Source: Acinetobacter sp. NIPH 2100
GTDB lineage: Bacteria > Pseudomonadota > Gammaproteobacteria > Pseudomonadales > Moraxellaceae
Assembly (NCBI RefSeq): GCF_000369805.1
Contig: NZ_KB850224.1
Span: 434,001-498,000 of the forward strand
Direction: 5' to 3'
DNA: 64,000 nt
Shown: in pieces, positions 26,204 to 35,525 of the stretch
Layout: the number at the start of each line of letters is the position of its first letter
Position numbering within the stretch: the stretch's first letter is position 1
The notes under the pieces: model-generated
The model's database searches: none
The model's input: only the letters and a program-made list of their open reading frames with translations
What the model was told of the DNA's origin: nothing
Translations under genes and position numbers: made by a program

Positions 26204-27916
26204 TTACATGTTCGGGTAGTTCGGACCACCACCACCTTCTGGTGTTACCCAAGTGATGTTTTGTGAAGGATCTTTAATATCACAAGTCTTACAGTGTACG
26301 CAGTTTGCTGCGTTAATCTGGAAGCGTTTCGAACCATCATCATTTTCCATGATTTCATAAACACCAGCAGGGCAGTAACGCTGAGCAGGCTCATCCCATT
26401 TTGGTAGGTTTACATCAACTGGAATAGATGGATCAGTCAACTTTAAGTGTGCTGGCTGATTTTCTTCATGTACGGTATTTGATACGAATACAGAAGATAA
26501 ACGGTCAAAGGTCAGCTTGCCATCTGGTTTTGGATAGTTCGGCTTAAACGTTGACGCATCTACAGTTTTAAGTACCGCAAAGTCCTGCTTAAGATCATGC
26601 AAAGTGAATGGCACTTTAAAGATGTTTTGATCGATAAAGTTAAATGCACCACCAATCCATTGACCAAATTTGTGCATCGCTGGACCAAAGTTACGCGAGC
26701 TATATAACTCTTCTTTTAACCAAGAATTGTTATATTTATCGGTATAAGCAGTGAGCTCTTTATCAAAGTGGTCTTCGCCTTCAAGCACACGTGCAATGGC
26801 AAGATCGCCGCCTTTTGCAACGCCTGCAGCAATCGCTTCAAAGACTGCTTCACCACACAACATGCCTGATTTCATTGCAGTGTGTGAGCCTTTGATTTTT
26901 GAGAAGTTCAAGAAACCAGCATCATCACCAATCAAACAACCGCCTGGGAAAGTGAGTTTAGGTAAAGCATTGAAGCCACCTTTCACAACAGCACGTGCGC
27001 CGTAAGAAATACGTTTGCCACCTTCAAGGAATTGCTTGATGGTTGGGTGTGTTTTCCAACGTTGCATTTCCATGAATGGATACATGTGCGGATTTTCATA
27101 CGATAAATCCACGATCATACCCATGGTCACTTGGTTGTTTTCTGCGTGATATAACCACCAGCCACCAGTCGAACCTGTTTCAGACAAAGGCCAACCTGCA
27201 CCATGCATCACTAAACCTGGTTTGTGTTTTGCAGGGTCGATTTCCCAAAGTTCTTTAATCCCGATACCGTAATGTTGCGGATCAGCATCTTTATCTAGAT
27301 TATATTTGGCAATCAGGCGTTTACCGAGGTGACCACGGCAGCCTTCAGCGAATAATGTATATTTGGCATGTAGCTCATAACCAGGCGTGAAGTTATGTGT
27401 TGGCTCACCATTTTTGCCAATCCCCATATCACCTGTTTGGATGCCTTTTACCGTACCATCTTCATGATAAAGCACTTCAGCAGCAGCAAAACCCGGGAAG
27501 ATTGAAACTTCAAGTTCTTCCGCTTTTTGACCTAACCAACGAACAACGTTACCAAGGGAAACAACATAGTTTCCATCGTTGTGCATTGATTTAGGTACCA
27601 TCCAATGCGGCATTTTTTGTGCTTTGGTATCAGACAATAAGAAATATGTTTCGTCGCCCGTTACAGGGACATTCAGTGGTGCACCTTCTTCTTTCCAGTT
27701 TGGAAATAATTCGTTCATGGCACGTGGTTCAAGTACAGCACCAGAAAGGATATGCGCACCTACTTCAGAGCCTTTTTCAACAACACATACAGAAAGATCA
27801 GGTAGGTTGTTTTCAATCGCTAATTGACGAATTTTAATCGCAGCAGATAAACCCGAAGGTCCTGCGCCAACGATCACTACGTCAAACTCCATCGCTTCAC
27901 GTTCGATGTGTTCCAT
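26204..27916 (-). CDS. Electron-transfer flavoprotein:ubiquinone oxidoreductase
   Basis: 570-residue membrane-associated flavo-iron-sulfur protein passing electrons from ETF (fatty-acid and amino-acid dehydrogenases) to ubiquinone. Seen: N-terminal FAD motif VVIVGAGPSGLSAAI, central GCLIGDDAGFLN, and a C-terminal ferredoxin-like cluster domain with CPAGVYEI and CVHCKTCDIKDP ending in GGGGPNYP. Its length matches mitochondrial ETF-QO. The etfAB genes are not adjacent. It fits the fatty-acid-oxidising life style also suggested by the acyl-CoA synthetase at 48.5-50.4 kb. Confidence 0.96.
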   Translation of the reverse strand: MEHIEREAMEFDVVIVGAGPSGLSAAIKIRQLAIENNLPDLSVCVVEKGSEVGAHILSGAVLEPRAMNELFPNWKEEGAPLNVPVTGDETYFLLSDTKAQKMPHWMVPKSMHNDGNYVVSLGNVVRWLGQKAEELEVSIFPGFAAAEVLYHEDGTVKGIQTGDMGIGKNGEPTHNFTPGYELHAKYTLFAEGCRGHLGKRLIAKYNLDKDADPQHYGIGIKELWEIDPAKHKPGLVMHGAGWPLSETGSTGGWWLYHAENNQVTMGMIVDLSYENPHMYPFMEMQRWKTHPTIKQFLEGGKRISYGARAVVKGGFNALPKLTFPGGCLIGDDAGFLNFSKIKGSHTAMKSGMLCGEAVFEAIAAGVAKGGDLAIARVLEGEDHFDKELTAYTDKYNNSWLKEELYSSRNFGPAMHKFGQWIGGAFNFIDQNIFKVPFTLHDLKQDFAVLKTVDASTFKPNYPKPDGKLTFDRLSSVFVSNTVHEENQPAHLKLTDPSIPVDVNLPKWDEPAQRYCPAGVYEIMENDDGSKRFQINAANCVHCKTCDIKDPSQNITWVTPEGGGGPNYPNM

Positions 27917-28017
27917 GTAGGACTCCTCATATTTTTAAGGGTGGCAACCGTAATATTGCGATTCGGTGCTGCCATGAGTGTTCTGAATTGCCGAACACAA
28001 ATGATAGTATGTGCTCG

Positions 28018-28027
28018 CAAACGTTTG
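28018..28027. promoter_or_regulatory. Palindrome upstream of the ETF-QO gene
   Basis: CAAACGTTTG, sharing the AAACGTTT core of the 22990 palindrome, about 100 bp before the ETF-QO start. Fatty-acid regulators such as PsrA use AAAC/GTTT half-sites but with a gap, so the match is only suggestive. Confidence 0.3.
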
Positions 28028-28102
28028 GGCTAGTATAGTTTTAAACCTTGGTCTCGCCAATTGGCTGAGCGGTCATATTTTCTCGTCATCAAGGCATAAA
28101 CT

Positions 28103-28726
28103 ATGATAAATGAAAATGATTCTCCACAAAACCCTTTAGAAAATCAGGGAAAAATCATGTTTTCTGATGATAAAAACTTAATCGACATTGCACAATACAT
28201 AAAAGATGTACAGCAAAGTCACAAAAGGTCAATTCCCCCATTAGACCAGTGGCATCCGAAGCATTGCGGCAAAATGGATTTACGCATAAAAGCCAATGGC
28301 GAATGGTGGCACGAAGGTCAATTGGTCAAGCGACAAGCGTTACTTGACCTGTTTAGCAAAGTGCTATGGAAAGAAGATGGCAAATTCTATCTCAAAACCC
28401 CCGTTGAACAGATTGAAATTGAAGTCGAAGATGAGCCTTTGCTGATTAATCAGGCAGATCAGGTGGAAATAGAGGGTAAAACCTATTTACAACTGACTAC
28501 AATCAATCAGGATGTGGTGATTGTCGATGAGCAGCATCCCATTTTTATGCGTGAATATGATGGTGAGTTAAGACCCTATGTGCATGTTCGCTTTGGGATG
28601 AATGCCTTGATCCAGCGTCAGAGTTTTTATCATCTCGTGAACTACGGCAGCTTGTCTGAAAATGCACAAGGCGAGACGGTTTTAACACTAAAAAGTGGTG
28701 ATTTGGTCTTGCATTTGAGCACCTGA
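28103..28726 (+). CDS. DUF1285-family protein
   Basis: 207 residues, cytoplasmic. It contains KMDLRIKANGEWWHEGQ, RQALLDLFSKVLWKEDG and YLKTPVEQIEIEVEDEP, the conserved core of the DUF1285 family, known structurally but not functionally. An acidic N-terminal tail of about 40 residues precedes the core; ATG 28157 is an alternative start. It ends about 45 bp before murI and could be cotranscribed. Confidence 0.8.
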   Translation: MINENDSPQNPLENQGKIMFSDDKNLIDIAQYIKDVQQSHKRSIPPLDQWHPKHCGKMDLRIKANGEWWHEGQLVKRQALLDLFSKVLWKEDGKFYLKTPVEQIEIEVEDEPLLINQADQVEIEGKTYLQLTTINQDVVIVDEQHPIFMREYDGELRPYVHVRFGMNALIQRQSFYHLVNYGSLSENAQGETVLTLKSGDLVLHLST

Positions 28727-28769
28727 GGTTTAAGCTTAAAAGAGTGAATAAACCAATGCCTAAGTGTGT

Positions 28770-29657
28770 ATGACAGCTGTTCAATCGATGCCTCTTTTAC
28801 TCAATCCTATGCCACATGCATCATCAGATGCACCGATTGGTGTTTTTGATTCAGGGGTGGGTGGACTATCGGTTGCGCAAGAGATTGCTCGACATTTACC
28901 GAATGAGCAGATTATCTATTATGCCGATACGGCACATGTTCCGTATGGGGCACGTAGTGATCAGGAAATCCGCCAACTCACGGCTCAAGCGATTGAATGG
29001 CTGTATCGTCAAGGCTGCAAAATTGCGGTTGTGGCATGCAATACCGCTTCTGCATTTAGCTTGGATTATTTACGAGAACACTATGGTGAGCGGTTTCCAA
29101 TTGTTGGCTTGGTCCCTGCATTGAAACCTGCGGTGATTCAAACCCAGTCAAAAGTTGTAGCCGTATTGGCGACACCTGCAACCTTTCGTGGTCAGCTGAT
29201 TAAAGATGTCATTTCTAAATTTGCGGAACCTGCGGGTGTCCAAGTTTTAACAGTGACCAATTTAGAACTGGTGCCGTTTGTAGAAGCGGGTCAGGAGATG
29301 AGTCAGGCGTGTTTAACTGTTTTGCAACAGCTGCTTCAACCTGTGGTTGAGCAAGGCGCTGATTATTTAGTGTTGGGATGCACGCACTATCCATTTCTAA
29401 AACAGGCGATTCATCAGATTTTTGCAGAAAAATTAAAATTAATTGATTCTGGACAAGCAGTTGCACGACAAACTACGTATATTTTAATTAAAAATGGGTT
29501 ATTATGTGACAAATTGCGTCATAACATTACCCGTATTGAATGTTATGTCAGTGGTAACAATGCTGTCGCGCTGCAACCAGTCCTTCAGCACCTTATACCA
29601 GAACAATTAACATGGAAAGTTAGAAATTTGGACGACTTAGGCGTTTCTCATACCTAA
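28770..29657 (+). CDS. murI: Glutamate racemase
   Basis: Makes D-glutamate for peptidoglycan. About 295 residues. Seen: PIGVFDSGVGGLSV, the first catalytic cysteine in VACNTASA and the second in LGCTHYPFL. The start is ATG 28770 or an in-frame GTG two codons earlier; the family body begins about 25 residues in, so a short N-terminal extension or a later start is possible. Neighbours do not belong to the cell-wall pathway. Confidence 0.95.
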   Translation: MTAVQSMPLLLNPMPHASSDAPIGVFDSGVGGLSVAQEIARHLPNEQIIYYADTAHVPYGARSDQEIRQLTAQAIEWLYRQGCKIAVVACNTASAFSLDYLREHYGERFPIVGLVPALKPAVIQTQSKVVAVLATPATFRGQLIKDVISKFAEPAGVQVLTVTNLELVPFVEAGQEMSQACLTVLQQLLQPVVEQGADYLVLGCTHYPFLKQAIHQIFAEKLKLIDSGQAVARQTTYILIKNGLLCDKLRHNITRIECYVSGNNAVALQPVLQHLIPEQLTWKVRNLDDLGVSHT

Positions 29658-29753
29658 ATTGAGCCAGTTTTATATATTTTATTGGGGAATAGCTGTTAAT
29701 AAAAATCAAGATGCATACTTGATATTATTGATAAATGAATTGGGGCTTAGCCT

Positions 29754-30782
29754 ATGCAAGATACTCGTTATCAAGTCTTTATTTCTACCTCTGGCAATGA
29801 AATGCAACCAGAGCGAGCGGTTTTGGCACAAACTCTTGTGGGAATGGGATTCCTGTCTTGGGGTTTAGAACAACGCACACCTTTAAGTACTTCAATCGCA
29901 CGCCGTCAAATTGATGATTGTGATTATGTGGTGATTCTCTTGGGTAGCCAATATGGTGAACAATCCGTTTCAGGTGTGGGTTATATGCATCTGGAATATA
30001 TTTATGCAATGACCAAACAAAAGCCTGTCATTGTGTTTATGCATGAAGATCCAGAATCGCGTGACGCAAAACTACATGATCACAAATCTGAATTAAAAGA
30101 AAAATTTAAAGAGTTTAGAAGGCAGCTTCAACACGAAGTTGACCAAGTATTTTGTTATCGCACACTCAGAGATTTAGAGTTGGCGGTGCGTTCCAGTATG
30201 CCGCAGATGTTAGAGCGTTATCCTGTCGTGGGTTGGGTCCGCCCACAAAATACACAGGTATTGCGTGATGAAATTGATGCATTGCGTGCCAAAGTGAAGC
30301 AACTAGAAACTGAGCTGGGTAACCGTGAAGCAGATCCGCTGACCAATGTACCCAAAGTCTCCATGCATGAGCTCTATTCATTTGAATATCGTATGCATGC
30401 TTACCAAGATGGTAACTTCAAGGAAGTTAAACCTCATCGTAAAATGACTTGGGCACAATTGTTAAATGTTTTAGGTGCAGCATTTGTGATTCCCACACCT
30501 GAAGAATATTTTTCCAAAAGAATGAATGAATATTTGAATGAAACGGGTTTGGACGATGCGCGTAAAGAAATGCCTCGAGCGCATGCAGTGTCGCGAGCAC
30601 AGGTGAATATTCGTGCTTTGCATGAGATCAAATTGCAAATGCGTCAAAATGAATGGATTGTGCCCACTGGACGGGATGACCGCCAGCGGATGTTGTGGCA
30701 ACTGACGTCTAAAGGGCAGAAATTGCTGGAAAGTAATGTCTTGGATAGCAATCGGGTTTTTCAAATTAAGACCATGCACTAA
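29754..30782 (+). CDS. DUF4062-domain protein with coiled coil
   Basis: 342 residues. The N-terminal 100 or so residues match DUF4062, a Rossmann-like, TIR/SLOG-related domain: YQVFISTSGNEMQPERAVL, then DDCDYVVILLGSQYG and GYMHLEYIYAM. A charged coiled coil follows (about 165-190: LRDEIDALRAKVKQLETEL). The C-terminal part (about 205-342) is helical and ends in a probable winged-helix-like LWQLTSKGQKLLESN. DUF4062 elsewhere heads STAND NTPases in anti-phage systems, but here it is a stand-alone protein between murI and hemH. Function unknown. Confidence 0.7.
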   Translation: MQDTRYQVFISTSGNEMQPERAVLAQTLVGMGFLSWGLEQRTPLSTSIARRQIDDCDYVVILLGSQYGEQSVSGVGYMHLEYIYAMTKQKPVIVFMHEDPESRDAKLHDHKSELKEKFKEFRRQLQHEVDQVFCYRTLRDLELAVRSSMPQMLERYPVVGWVRPQNTQVLRDEIDALRAKVKQLETELGNREADPLTNVPKVSMHELYSFEYRMHAYQDGNFKEVKPHRKMTWAQLLNVLGAAFVIPTPEEYFSKRMNEYLNETGLDDARKEMPRAHAVSRAQVNIRALHEIKLQMRQNEWIVPTGRDDRQRMLWQLTSKGQKLLESNVLDSNRVFQIKTMH

Positions 30783-30852
30783 TCCAATTTAGCAAAAAGG
30801 CCTAAAACTGCTAAAGTAATTGAATGAACTCAATGAAAAGCGGATACGGTCT

Positions 30853-31869
30853 ATGTTAGTGACACAAAAACCAAAAGTAACTGTGATTCTGGCCAATCTT
30901 GGTACACCAGATGCAGCCACTGTCCCAGCAGTACGACGCTTTCTAAAGCAATTTTTGTCAGATACGCGGGTGATTGAGATTCCCAAGTTACTTTGGTGGA
31001 TCATCTTGCATTTATTTGTGCTGACCTTTCGTCCAAAACGTGTGGCTGAAGCGTATGCTTCGGTTTGGTCAAATGACTCACCCATGCGTGAAATTGTATT
31101 GGAACAAACACTGCTGATTAAGCAGCGTCTACAAGAAGAAAATCATCAGTTTGATCTTACCGTTGTCCCTGCAATGACCTATGGTCAACCCAGTATTCAT
31201 GATGTGCTTGATCAACTGGCGAAAACACCGCAAGAGCATGTGATTTTATTACCACTGTTTCCACAATATTCTGCGACGTCAACTGCACCTTTATATGATG
31301 CCTTTGCCAAATGGATTCCACAGCAACGTCATTTGCCCGGCATGACCTTAATTAAAGATTATTATCAGCATCCTCTGTTTATTCAGGCATTGGTAGATAG
31401 CGTATTAAACTATCAATTGCAGCATGGTAAAGCAGAAAAGTTACTCATGTCGTTTCACGGTATTCCTCAGCCTTATGCAGATAAGGGCGACCCTTATGCG
31501 GATCGTTGTCGCATGACCGCTCGCTTAGTTGCAGTGGCTTTACATCTGCAAGAACATGAATGGGCGATCAGTTTCCAGTCACGTTTTGGTAAGCAAGAAT
31601 GGGTCAAGCCTTATACGGATCAGGTGTTACAGCAGTGGGGGGAGCAAAAGGTTCAATCTGTACAGGTGATTAGTCCTGCATTTTCAGCCGATTGTTTGGA
31701 AACATTGGAAGAGTTGGCGATGCAGAATAAAGAGATTTTCCAGCATGCAGGCGGTGGAGAATATGCCTATATTCCCGCTTTGAATGCAGATCAAGCACAT
31801 ATAGATTTGCTTGCCAGTCTGGTTCAGGCTAATCTTGATGCACTCACTCATACCTTAGCCCATCGTTAA
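30853..31869 (+). CDS. hemH: Ferrochelatase
   Basis: Inserts Fe2+ into protoporphyrin IX, the last step of haem synthesis. 338 residues from ATG 30853; an in-frame TTG 33 bases upstream is not needed. Seen: [27 protein letters not shown] at the N-terminus, the catalytic histidine in [17 protein letters not shown] and the conserved glutamate in [14 protein letters not shown]. No C-terminal [2Fe-2S] cysteines are seen. The gene is followed after 29 bp by an MBL hydrolase, probably cotranscribed. Confidence 0.96.
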   Translation: MLVTQKPKVTVILANLGTPDAATVPAVRRFLKQFLSDTRVIEIPKLLWWIILHLFVLTFRPKRVAEAYASVWSNDSPMREIVLEQTLLIKQRLQEENHQFDLTVVPAMTYGQPSIHDVLDQLAKTPQEHVILLPLFPQYSATSTAPLYDAFAKWIPQQRHLPGMTLIKDYYQHPLFIQALVDSVLNYQLQHGKAEKLLMSFHGIPQPYADKGDPYADRCRMTARLVAVALHLQEHEWAISFQSRFGKQEWVKPYTDQVLQQWGEQKVQSVQVISPAFSADCLETLEELAMQNKEIFQHAGGGEYAYIPALNADQAHIDLLASLVQANLDALTHTLAHR

Positions 31870-31898
31870 ATCGACGCTTTATTTCGCCAGAGGTTTCT

Positions 31899-32543
31899 AT
31901 GCTACAAGTCAAAATTGTCCCTGTTACTGCATTTGCCCAAAACTGCTCAATTTTGTGGGACAGTGAAAGCAAAGAAGCGATTTTGATTGATGCAGGCGGT
32001 GATGCGGCTGTACTAAAAAAAGAAGTGGAAAGCTTGGGTTTAAAGGTCAAGGCACTGTGGTTGACCCATGGACACCTTGACCATGCGGGCGCAGTAGGGG
32101 AGTTGGCTGAAACGTGGCAGATCCCTGTGATTGGTCCGCATAAAGAAGATCAATTTTGGTTGGATATGATTCAGGAAGTTTCGGCACGTTATGGTTTTCC
32201 GATCCCACAACCTGTAAAAGTTGATCAATGGCTTGAGGGTGGAGAAGTATTAAAGCTCGGTGATGATGAGTTTGAAGTTCGTTTTGCACCAGGGCATACC
32301 CCAGGTCATGTGATGTTCTATAACGCTAAACATGGTTTGCTGTGGACTGGCGATGTACTGTTTAAAGGTTCGATTGGGCGGACAGACTTTCCAAAAGGTA
32401 ATCACCAACAGTTATTAGACTCGATTCAACGCGAATGCTTTAGTTTGCCTGATGCAACTCAATTTATTTCAGGGCATGGACCAATGAGTACCATTGGTTA
32501 TGAAAAGCAATTTAATCCATTTGTTGCAAGCAAAGCGGGTTAA
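31899..32543 (+). CDS. MBL-fold hydrolase, glyoxalase II-like (YcbL type)
   Basis: 214 residues, the short glyoxalase-II-like form without the C-terminal substrate domain of GloB. Seen: metal site THGHLDHAG (HxHxDH), GHTPGHV, TGDVLF and SGHGPMST. These bind two metal ions and hydrolyse thioesters such as S-lactoylglutathione or related substrates. It follows hemH by 29 bp. The specific substrate is not determinable. Confidence 0.88.
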   Translation: MLQVKIVPVTAFAQNCSILWDSESKEAILIDAGGDAAVLKKEVESLGLKVKALWLTHGHLDHAGAVGELAETWQIPVIGPHKEDQFWLDMIQEVSARYGFPIPQPVKVDQWLEGGEVLKLGDDEFEVRFAPGHTPGHVMFYNAKHGLLWTGDVLFKGSIGRTDFPKGNHQQLLDSIQRECFSLPDATQFISGHGPMSTIGYEKQFNPFVASKAG

Positions 32544-32596
32544 TCCTTGATTTAAGCTTCTGTATAACTATTCGCGGTTATACAGAAGCTTGCAGT

Positions 32597-34333
32597 TCAA
32601 ATTGCTTCTAGCCATTTTTGATTGGCAAGATTCACATCAAAATTCAAACTATTACAAATGGTTTGTAAATCGAAAGAAGCTTTGTCCTCTGGAATTTGAA
32701 TCAGAATTGGCAGGCGCGTAATGCCATTGTCGCCTGTAGGGAATGCATAATGGCGTTCTTTATGATTGATTGAGATCAGTGATTCAAATTCTAAATAAAC
32801 AATCAGTGAAGGAAAGCGTCGCTGGATGCGGATAATTTCCTGATGCGCATGTTTTTTAATTTGTGTGGTTTTTTCTTTTAATTTAATAATATTATCTTTG
32901 ATTTTCTGAGGCTTGTTCAGCAACTTACTCAGAAATGACGCACTTTGTTTTAGCTGGCGTTGATTTTCCTTTAATTCTGAAAATGCATCTTTATATTCTT
33001 GTAAGCAACTGATACTGATATCTTTAAGAATATTGGTTGGTTCCAATGCTTCTGCATGATGTTTTTTCCATTCCTCATAAGAAAAAACAGTAAACACATC
33101 CGCATGCCGTTTTTGCAACAAGGTGGCATAAGATTTAAGTCGTGCAATGAACAGATTGACCTGTTTATTGAAGATGATCGAAGGTTGAGAGTGAAATTCA
33201 ACAAAATGGCTGATCAGATCATCCAGCGTTTGTTTGACACTCAGATATAGATAGCTGCATTCATCGCTATGATGAACAGCGTGTTTTAAAGCATCTGCGA
33301 TTGGTTCAAGAATATTGCGACATAACTTTTGCTCAAAATCAATCAGTCGCTGTTCAACCAATTTTTCAATAAAAACCCCTTGAGGATTGAGCGGCTCCAT
33401 CAAAAATGGAATCAGGGTTTTATTGGCGTAGAGTTCAATTTGGCGAACAACATCAGAGACATATTGGTTGACCTGTTTATCAATCGTAATGATGTGGCTC
33501 ACTTGCCATTGGAATTGTTGATGCTGTGACTCGTTTTCGATCTGGTCTAAATCTAAAATGGCAGCATTAAAATAAACGTTCTCGCAGGCTTCAAATTGTT
33601 CTTCTTGTAAAAATCGCCGAATTGAAAATGTATTGGTTAATCCTTCCTTACTTGGTGCGAGCGCAAAAATATATCGAGAGGTTCTCACGATATCCAGCTG
33701 TCGAGATTTCTGCTGCTTATATAAAAAATATTTAAGAATATGAGGTTTTTGTTCTCGCAGTTGATGCGAACGAATGATGTTAAAAGAATATTTGAGTAGT
33801 TGTTGTTTTAAAAATACTTCACTAATAAAGGTCTTAATGATATCCGTATTGATATTGCGTTGATTGTTGGGGAGTTGAATCCGTTCTTTTGCCAAGATAA
33901 TTTGTGCGGCAGCATAAATAAATTCTTTTAACACCTGTTTTTTTTGCGCTTGTAGATCAAAGTCATCTTCGGTGTTGATACGATGGATTTGACTGAGCAT
34001 ATTCTCTAAATAATCTGAAATTGCATAGATATCATTGTATTGTTTTAATTTTTCCAGCGAGTCGCCAATGGTTTTGACCAGTGCCTTGATAGGTGCATCA
34101 TGAATTTTGTCCGCCAGCAAATGGATATCATGTTTGGCCAGATAAGAAAAACTTTGATCTTTTGGGTTCCAGTGAATCTTTTTGAGTTGCAAAATCTGTT
34201 GGCAGATATTTTCGCAGTCTTCATTGGAGCAGGTCGCGAAAAGTGTTTGCAAATTGGTCTGCCAATTGGCATCTAAGTTAGGATCAATTTGGTTGACTAA
34301 AACTTTCAGTTGATAGGGAATATACTGATTCAT
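32597..34333 (-). CDS. Large protein of unknown function
   Basis: 578 residues, no signal peptide or membrane helix seen, rich in Lys, Gln and Leu, mostly helical. A long helical or coiled-coil stretch lies about 440-505 (EYKDAFSELKENQRQL onward). The C-terminal 70 residues contain a beta-rich region, YLEFESLISINHKERHYAFP. I recognise no family. The ATG is preceded by a weak ribosome site. It stands alone in an AT-rich setting between hemH-MBL and yacG. It could be a cytoplasmic scaffold, but nothing here proves that. Confidence 0.75.
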   Translation of the reverse strand: MNQYIPYQLKVLVNQIDPNLDANWQTNLQTLFATCSNEDCENICQQILQLKKIHWNPKDQSFSYLAKHDIHLLADKIHDAPIKALVKTIGDSLEKLKQYNDIYAISDYLENMLSQIHRINTEDDFDLQAQKKQVLKEFIYAAAQIILAKERIQLPNNQRNINTDIIKTFISEVFLKQQLLKYSFNIIRSHQLREQKPHILKYFLYKQQKSRQLDIVRTSRYIFALAPSKEGLTNTFSIRRFLQEEQFEACENVYFNAAILDLDQIENESQHQQFQWQVSHIITIDKQVNQYVSDVVRQIELYANKTLIPFLMEPLNPQGVFIEKLVEQRLIDFEQKLCRNILEPIADALKHAVHHSDECSYLYLSVKQTLDDLISHFVEFHSQPSIIFNKQVNLFIARLKSYATLLQKRHADVFTVFSYEEWKKHHAEALEPTNILKDISISCLQEYKDAFSELKENQRQLKQSASFLSKLLNKPQKIKDNIIKLKEKTTQIKKHAHQEIIRIQRRFPSLIVYLEFESLISINHKERHYAFPTGDNGITRLPILIQIPEDKASFDLQTICNSLNFDVNLANQKWLEAI

Positions 34334-34597
34334 TATTACATCCTAGTAAGTCTAAATGTTTTTATTAAACAAACTGATACCTTTAGAATTTTGATTAAGG
34401 CTGTATCAGTATGAACGATAAGTTGTAGTGTTATTTGGTATTTTTATTCAATACAATGTGTAGCTTAAGATTTGCATAGCATCATGGAAAAGTAAATTAC
34501 TGTGATGTAATTCTCATATTTAAAATGTGTAAATTTTTATTAAAATGAATCAAAGATAAGCAGGATTTATTTTTGTTTTTTTGAAAAATGAAGATGA
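34334..34597. other. AT-rich intergenic region
   Basis: Contains the yacG terminator at its right edge and otherwise low-complexity AT-rich sequence. I see no gene in it. Confidence 0.5.
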
Positions 34598-34620
34598 TTA
34601 GTCTTCATAATCATCTTCAT
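34588..34620 (-). terminator. Terminator built into the end of yacG
   Basis: Perfect 13-bp inverted repeat ATGAAGATGATTA/TAATCATCTTCAT with loop GTCTTCA. It spans the yacG stop codon and last acidic codons; on the minus strand it is followed by T-rich DNA. Confidence 0.65.
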
Positions 34621-34789
34621 TGCGTTTGAGGTCTGCTTGTGGCGCATCTTGCGTCGGCAGTTTGTATTCATCACTGGCCCAGGCACCAAGATCAATCATT
34701 TTACAACGCTCTGAACAGAACGGACGAAACGCATTCGCTTCCCAAGTACTGGTTTCACCACAACGTGGGCAGGGGAATGTACGTGGCAT
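34598..34789 (-). CDS. yacG: YacG, zinc-finger DNA gyrase inhibitor
   Basis: 63-residue zinc protein that binds GyrB. Seen: CPRCG (first pair) and [14 protein letters not shown] (second pair), the CxxCx15CxxxC finger of the family, with an acidic C-terminal tail (NEDDYED). Single gene here, without the coaE-pilD neighbours common in other gamma-proteobacteria. Its terminator overlaps the tail codons. Confidence 0.93.
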   Translation of the reverse strand: MPRTFPCPRCGETSTWEANAFRPFCSERCKMIDLGAWASDEYKLPTQDAPQADLKRNEDDYED

Positions 34790-34880
34790 AGAAAATTCCT
34801 AAAACAAAGAGCAAATAGATTAGGCAAAAGTAAGGTGAGTTGTTAGACTTGTGCCGATTTCTAGATAGTTTGATGAGATT

Positions 34881-35525
34881 ATGTCGATTCGTCAATTTCA
34901 AGCACAACGTATGCAAGCCCCTCGTGATTTTATTGCCATTCCCAATACGCCGATTTGCGTTGAAATTGGGGCTGGAAAAGGCAAACATGCCTTGCTGTTT
35001 ACAGGGCAAAACCCGCAAACCACGTTGTATGCAATTGAGCGAACCAAAGAAAAATTTGTGGCGATGCAAAAACAGCATCAATTAGAACCACGTGAATATC
35101 TACATCCGATTCATGCAGATGCATTACCTTGGGTCGTGCATGCATTGTTCCCGGCACAAGTACAACAATTTTTTATCCTTTATCCAAATCCAGAACCGCA
35201 TAATCCAGCGCAGCGCTGGCTCAATATGCCATTTTTCGAATTTCTTCTTTCACGCCTTCAACCGAATGGCACAATTACTTTAGCGAGTAATATTCCTGAA
35301 TATATTGAGGAAGCTGAGCAGCAACTCCTTGAGATATGGAAATTACCTTATGAAAAACAAGTGATTGCAGCATGTTCTGCACGAACCCATTTTGAAATCA
35401 AATATTTAGAACGTGGTGAACTTTGCCAACAGTTGATCATTCGTAAGTCAGAAGATTACTCAACCCGTTTTGATGGTTTTGCGCCGCTACAAGGTCAAAA
35501 TGCCCCAGAGCATCGCGATGCCTAA
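34881..35525 (+). CDS. TrmB-like class I methyltransferase
   Basis: 214 residues. Seen: SAM motif EIGAGKGKHA, an acidic ribose-binding region (YAIERTKEK), then ILYPNPEPHNPAQRWLNMPF, the place where TrmB has PDPWPK..H. The end carries THFEIKYLERGE, like the TrmB T-x-F-E motif. Overall it resembles tRNA (guanine-N7)-methyltransferase, but the loop PNPEP and the short N-terminus differ. It may be TrmB itself or a paralogue. It overlaps the downstream flavoprotein by 8 bp. Confidence 0.7.
   Translation: MSIRQFQAQRMQAPRDFIAIPNTPICVEIGAGKGKHALLFTGQNPQTTLYAIERTKEKFVAMQKQHQLEPREYLHPIHADALPWVVHALFPAQVQQFFILYPNPEPHNPAQRWLNMPFFEFLLSRLQPNGTITLASNIPEYIEEAEQQLLEIWKLPYEKQVIAACSARTHFEIKYLERGELCQQLIIRKSEDYSTRFDGFAPLQGQNAPEHRDA

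Noticed and set aside
29659..29868. Short plus-strand frame between murI and the DUF4062 gene
   Set aside because: Overlaps the DUF4062 start in another frame and has no signal or family character.
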